From JBGYPP01 sp041838515 (GTDB lineage Bacteria > Bacillota > Clostridia > Lachnospirales > Lachnospiraceae), in assembly GCA_041838515.1 (NCBI GenBank), contig JBGYPP010000046.1, positions 1 through 24,474 on the forward strand: a DNA stretch of 24,474 bases. The letters run 5' to 3'. A program made the position numbers and the translations under genes. Of the stretch, positions 21,490-24,474 are shown in pieces. How positions within the stretch are numbered: position 1 is the stretch's first letter; each line of letters opens with the position of its first letter. The notes beneath the pieces are model-generated. The model saw nothing but the letters and a program-made list of their open reading frames with translations. It was not told the origin of the DNA and did not search any database.

Positions 21490-24474
21490 GCTCTCCCCCC
21501 TGCGCCCCGTCCTTATCCAAGGCCTGGCGCATCCGCTCCAGCGCTGACTCCCTGTCCATAGCCTCCGGCTCCCAATACCCATATCCCGGCAGGCCGGCAT
21601 CAAAGTGACAGGCATTTTTGTAGGCGCAGAACGAGCAGGCGCTGTACTGTCCCCATCGGCAGGGCGCAGCCTCCACTCCACCCTCCAGCAGCGTTCGCCC
21701 CAGCTGCCTGGCCTTATGCTCCACAAACTCTGTCAGCAAGACCAAATCCTCCTCTGGCAGGGCCTTGCTGTCAGCATACAGGCTGCCGTCCTTCTTGAAA
21801 CGCACCGGCACCACTGCAGATTTGCCCCAGTTTTGCCTGTCCAAGGCCGACAGCACCTCCGGTCCGGCATTGACCCAGCCGTCCATGCGCAGTTCCTCCT
21901 GCAGCTGCCTTTGCAGCTCATCCGGCGCCAGCTCCACCCCGGTATCCACCAGCGGATCGTGTATATGATAATACAACATGGCTGCCGGCGCCGCCTGACC
22001 CCCGGCTCTCTCCAGCGCCTCCATGGCCTTGTTCAGGTACATGGCCAACTGCAGCTGTAGGCCGGCATACAGATGGGAGAGGGAGAACTCCCGCTTGCCG
22101 GATTTGTAATCCACCACCTTTACATAGATTTTGCCGTCTATCTCCGCCGTATCCACCCGGTCTATGCGCCCCACAAGGCCCACACCCTCCCGAGGAGGCT
22201 CCCCGCCAAAGGCCAGCTCCGCCGCTATGGGCCGGAACTCCCCCTGCCGCAGCTGCGCCTGCAGGCCCAGCACCGTCATAGACAGCAGGGCTTCCATTCT
22301 GGCCAGGCCATATCGATAGCGCGCATTGCTGTGCAGTATTCCCTGGCCAAATTCTCCCGCCAGCCTTTCCACGGCCCGGGAGATGCGCTGCCCGGCCTCC
22401 TCTCTGCCAAACTCCGCCCAGGAGAGGCCATCAGCCTGCAAGCCCCTATCAAAATCCTCCAGCACGCCATGGAAGAAACGCCCCATATCCACCGGCTCAT
22501 AAACATACTCCTCCCTCTCCCGCAGGGCCAGCGCGTATTGGAGGAAATGCTTGTACGCGCAGGCGGCAAAACACTCCAGGCGGCTGACGCTGGCCTGCAA
22601 TATCCGGCCATAGACCGCCGCCCCGGCCGCTTTGGACAATCTGCCCTCCCGGCCCTCCATAAAGGCCGCCCTCCACAACCGGCTATGGGCAGGCCGGCCC
22701 AGATAGTATGCCTCCAGCGGGGCCGGCTCCTTAGAAAAACGCAGCCACCAGGCCAGGCTCTCCGCCTCCCTGGATTCCTCCCCCTCTGTCCACTCCCGCA
22801 AAATCCGGGAAAAGCGGAACAGGGCTCCCCCGGGAGAGGCTACGGCCGGAGCCTCTCCCTCAGCCCTCTCCGGGGTCAGGTCCGGAAATATACGCCGCAG
22901 CCTGCCCACCACATAAGCAGGCCGCAAAGGCTCCCCCTGGGCATCGCTGCGCGCATAGGATATATATAGGTGCCGGCTGGGTTTGGACAGCCGCAGATAT
23001 AGATGCAATCTCTGCATCCACATACGCTCTCGGGGCGAGGGAGCCAGCGTGAATCGGGCATCCCGCAAAAACTCCCTGTCCATATCCGAGAGCAAGCCGC
23101 TGTGGGAAGATTTTCCTGACAAAAAAATATCATTTGCCCCTATAAAAAATACAGCCTTCACCTGCCTAAGCCGGCTCCTCTCCACATCCCCCACAAAGAG
23201 CGCATCCCTGCCCCGGGGCAGGGCGCCGGCGCGCAACTCTCCAAAGCCCGCCTCCAAGATCTCCAGAAAATCTCGGGAGGACAGGCTCTCCTCCCCCAAC
23301 AGATCATACAGGCTCTGCAACATATCCACAGCCAGGACATAGACCTGTCCATAGTCCAAGGCCCGGCGGTTATCCCCCTCCCGCAAAAAGACTTCCTGCA
23401 TTTGTGTCAATTTTTGCTGAATTTGATTTTTTACCAAAAATCCATACAGCGACTCCACCCACTCCCCCACAACGGCCTTGGCCGCACCCCGCAGTGAGAG
23501 CAGGGGAGAAAGCATATCCATCATCCTCTGACGAGAGAGATTCAGATTTTCCAGCTCCGCCTGCCAGCGGCCGGAACGGTCGCCAAACTCCCGGCTCCAG
23601 GCCCTATACCCCCTCTGTCCAGTGGCCAGGATATAATTGTCCAAAACATCCACATCCCCGGCATCCAGAGGGCATAGGCCGTTGCGCAGCAGGTAAAATA
23701 CGCTGTCATAAGAGAAATCCTTCTCCAAAACCAGCAAGGCTCCCCGCATCCAGGCGAAGAGGGGATGGTGCCGCACACTGCCCATGCGGTCAAAAAATAA
23801 GGGCAGCCGCCCCCCCAGCGCATCCTCCAAATACGGGGCATAAACCTCCAAATCTCCGCAGATTATGGCCATATCCCTATATTTCCACCCCTGAGCCTCC
23901 GACAGAGCGACTATGGCCGCTCCCACGGCCAGACACTCCTCCTTGGGGTTGGCGGCCTCCGCCAGACGTATGTCCTCGGGCTTGCCCTCCATGGGCCGCC
24001 CCACGGGGGCAAAAAGCGACTTCTCCAGGTGGATCAGCCAGCTGCTGCAGCCCCGGCCCGGAGAGGCCCCGGTGAGAAATACATCCTGCCGCCTATCCCT
24101 GGATATGCCCCGCCTCTCCATCTCCCCCTCCAGCAGAGCCAGGGTCTTTTGGCTGAGATAGTATAGATTTTGCTCCTGCACCGGCCCATAGGCAGACTCG
24201 CCCTCCCCCAAAACCAGGGCCACCTTCACCTGATCCGCCACCTGGGCCATGGCGCCTATCCAGGAGATCTGAGGCGGTGTAAAATCCGTAAATCCGTCCA
24301 CATAGACAGCGGCGCCCCGCAAAAGGGCAGACCGGGGCATACAGGCCTCCACGGTGGCCATACGCTGCTCCGCTGTGGTGAACCGGCCGCAGGTAAACTC
24401 CAAAAAAGAGAGATAGAGGCGGGACAAATCCCGCAGCTTGGCCTGCAGTACGCCCTTGGGCGGGCAGATATCCG
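21470..24474 (-). CDS. addB: ATP-dependent helicase/nuclease subunit B (5' end outside window)
   Basis: About 1000 C-terminal residues are visible; the frame is open to the right edge, so roughly the first 160-180 residues (including Walker A) are missing. AddB partners AddA, recognises Chi-like sites and contributes a second nuclease. Evidence: LLRGAAVYVDGFTDFTPPQ near the visible start, FIGANDIFLSG, RLHLYLRLSKPSRHLYISYAR, and the nuclease motif GRIDRVDTAEIDGKIYVKVVDYKSG. The iron-sulphur cysteines are present: C in FAACAYKHF and the CSFCAYKNAC cluster (CxxCxxxxxC) near the C-terminus, both AddB hallmarks. A TTG at 24427 could be mistaken for a start, but upstream residues still read as AddB (PPKGVLQAKLRDLSRLYL). 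Promoter not in view. Confidence 0.95.
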   Translation of the reverse strand, partial: DICPPKGVLQAKLRDLSRLYLSFLEFTCGRFTTAEQRMATVEACMPRSALLRGAAVYVDGFTDFTPPQISWIGAMAQVADQVKVALVLGEGESAYGPVQEQNLYYLSQKTLALLEGEMERRGISRDRRQDVFLTGASPGRGCSSWLIHLEKSLFAPVGRPMEGKPEDIRLAEAANPKEECLAVGAAIVALSEAQGWKYRDMAIICGDLEVYAPYLEDALGGRLPLFFDRMGSVRHHPLFAWMRGALLVLEKDFSYDSVFYLLRNGLCPLDAGDVDVLDNYILATGQRGYRAWSREFGDRSGRWQAELENLNLSRQRMMDMLSPLLSLRGAAKAVVGEWVESLYGFLVKNQIQQKLTQMQEVFLREGDNRRALDYGQVYVLAVDMLQSLYDLLGEESLSSRDFLEILEAGFGELRAGALPRGRDALFVGDVERSRLRQVKAVFFIGANDIFLSGKSSHSGLLSDMDREFLRDARFTLAPSPRERMWMQRLHLYLRLSKPSRHLYISYARSDAQGEPLRPAYVVGRLRRIFPDLTPERAEGEAPAVASPGGALFRFSRILREWTEGEESREAESLAWWLRFSKEPAPLEAYYLGRPAHSRLWRAAFMEGREGRLSKAAGAAVYGRILQASVSRLECFAACAYKHFLQYALALREREEYVYEPVDMGRFFHGVLEDFDRGLQADGLSWAEFGREEAGQRISRAVERLAGEFGQGILHSNARYRYGLARMEALLSMTVLGLQAQLRQGEFRPIAAELAFGGEPPREGVGLVGRIDRVDTAEIDGKIYVKVVDYKSGKREFSLSHLYAGLQLQLAMYLNKAMEALERAGGQAAPAAMLYYHIHDPLVDTGVELAPDELQRQLQEELRMDGWVNAGPEVLSALDRQNWGKSAVVPVRFKKDGSLYADSKALPEEDLVLLTEFVEHKARQLGRTLLEGGVEAAPCRWGQYSACSFCAYKNACHFDAGLPGYGYWEPEAMDRESALERMRQALDKDGAQGGEHGHGVY

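Noticed and set aside
18373..21561. Long plus-strand open frames opposite addA
   Set aside because: They are antisense shadows of a gene with full helicase and nuclease motifs.
21490..21726. A 79-residue N-terminal extension of AddA
   Set aside because: It lies within addB in another frame; the normal AddA N-terminus and Walker A begin right after ATG 21489.

Overview
The window is GC-rich bacterial chromosome, most likely from an anaerobic, possibly gut-dwelling Clostridia-type Firmicute. The evidence is strong AGGAGG-type ribosome sites, an AddAB-type (not RecBCD) recombination nuclease, a CsoR-regulated copper ATPase, a YtrA-like GntR/ABC cassette, tRNA genes without an encoded CCA, and heavy use of ATA for isoleucine. 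I cannot place it more precisely by eye.

Layout, left to right. 1-2128 (minus): a GntR regulator, an ABC ATPase and an ABC-2 permease in one tight operon behind a near-consensus promoter. The permease frame turns, without a stop, into about 80 codons of an RNase E/G-family protein in the last ~236 bases at the left edge; this is a chimeric join, either an assembly artefact or a real fusion. 2402-4642 (minus): fucI-fucU (L-fucose isomerase and mutarotase), ended by a good terminator. 4817-5680 (plus): a divergent AraC-family regulator; the two promoters overlap in a 174-bp gap. 5823-10347 (plus): a two-gene operon with its own promoter, encoding an orphan solute-binding lipoprotein and a membrane dCache-PAS-GGDEF-EAL cyclic-di-GMP enzyme. 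10344-12806 (minus): ispF, with an unusual Cys/Gly tail, and a DEAD-box RNA helicase with a long structured leader. 13213-13384 (minus): tRNA-Val and tRNA-Met with promoter and terminator. 13567-16288 (minus): csoR-copA, with a perfect CsoR-type palindrome filling the promoter spacer. 16434-16529: a 48-bp tandem duplication. 16613-17587 (minus): a divergent MraY-like transferase. 17791-24474 (minus): addA and the 3' part of addB.

How the genes may work together. fucI/fucU and the AraC protein form a fucose-entry module, but kinase, aldolase and permease are absent here. The lipoprotein and GGDEF-EAL pair has no transporter partners, so the lipoprotein may act as an extracellular sensor for cyclic-di-GMP signalling; its place beside the fucose genes suggests, but does not show, a sugar ligand. 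csoR-copA is a self-contained copper-efflux operon. addB-addA is a standard double-strand-break repair pair.

I found no phage, IS element, CRISPR array or clear defence system. The most unusual points are the RNase G/permease chimera, the lipoprotein/cyclic-di-GMP pair, the IspF tail, and the altered motifs of the MraY-like protein.
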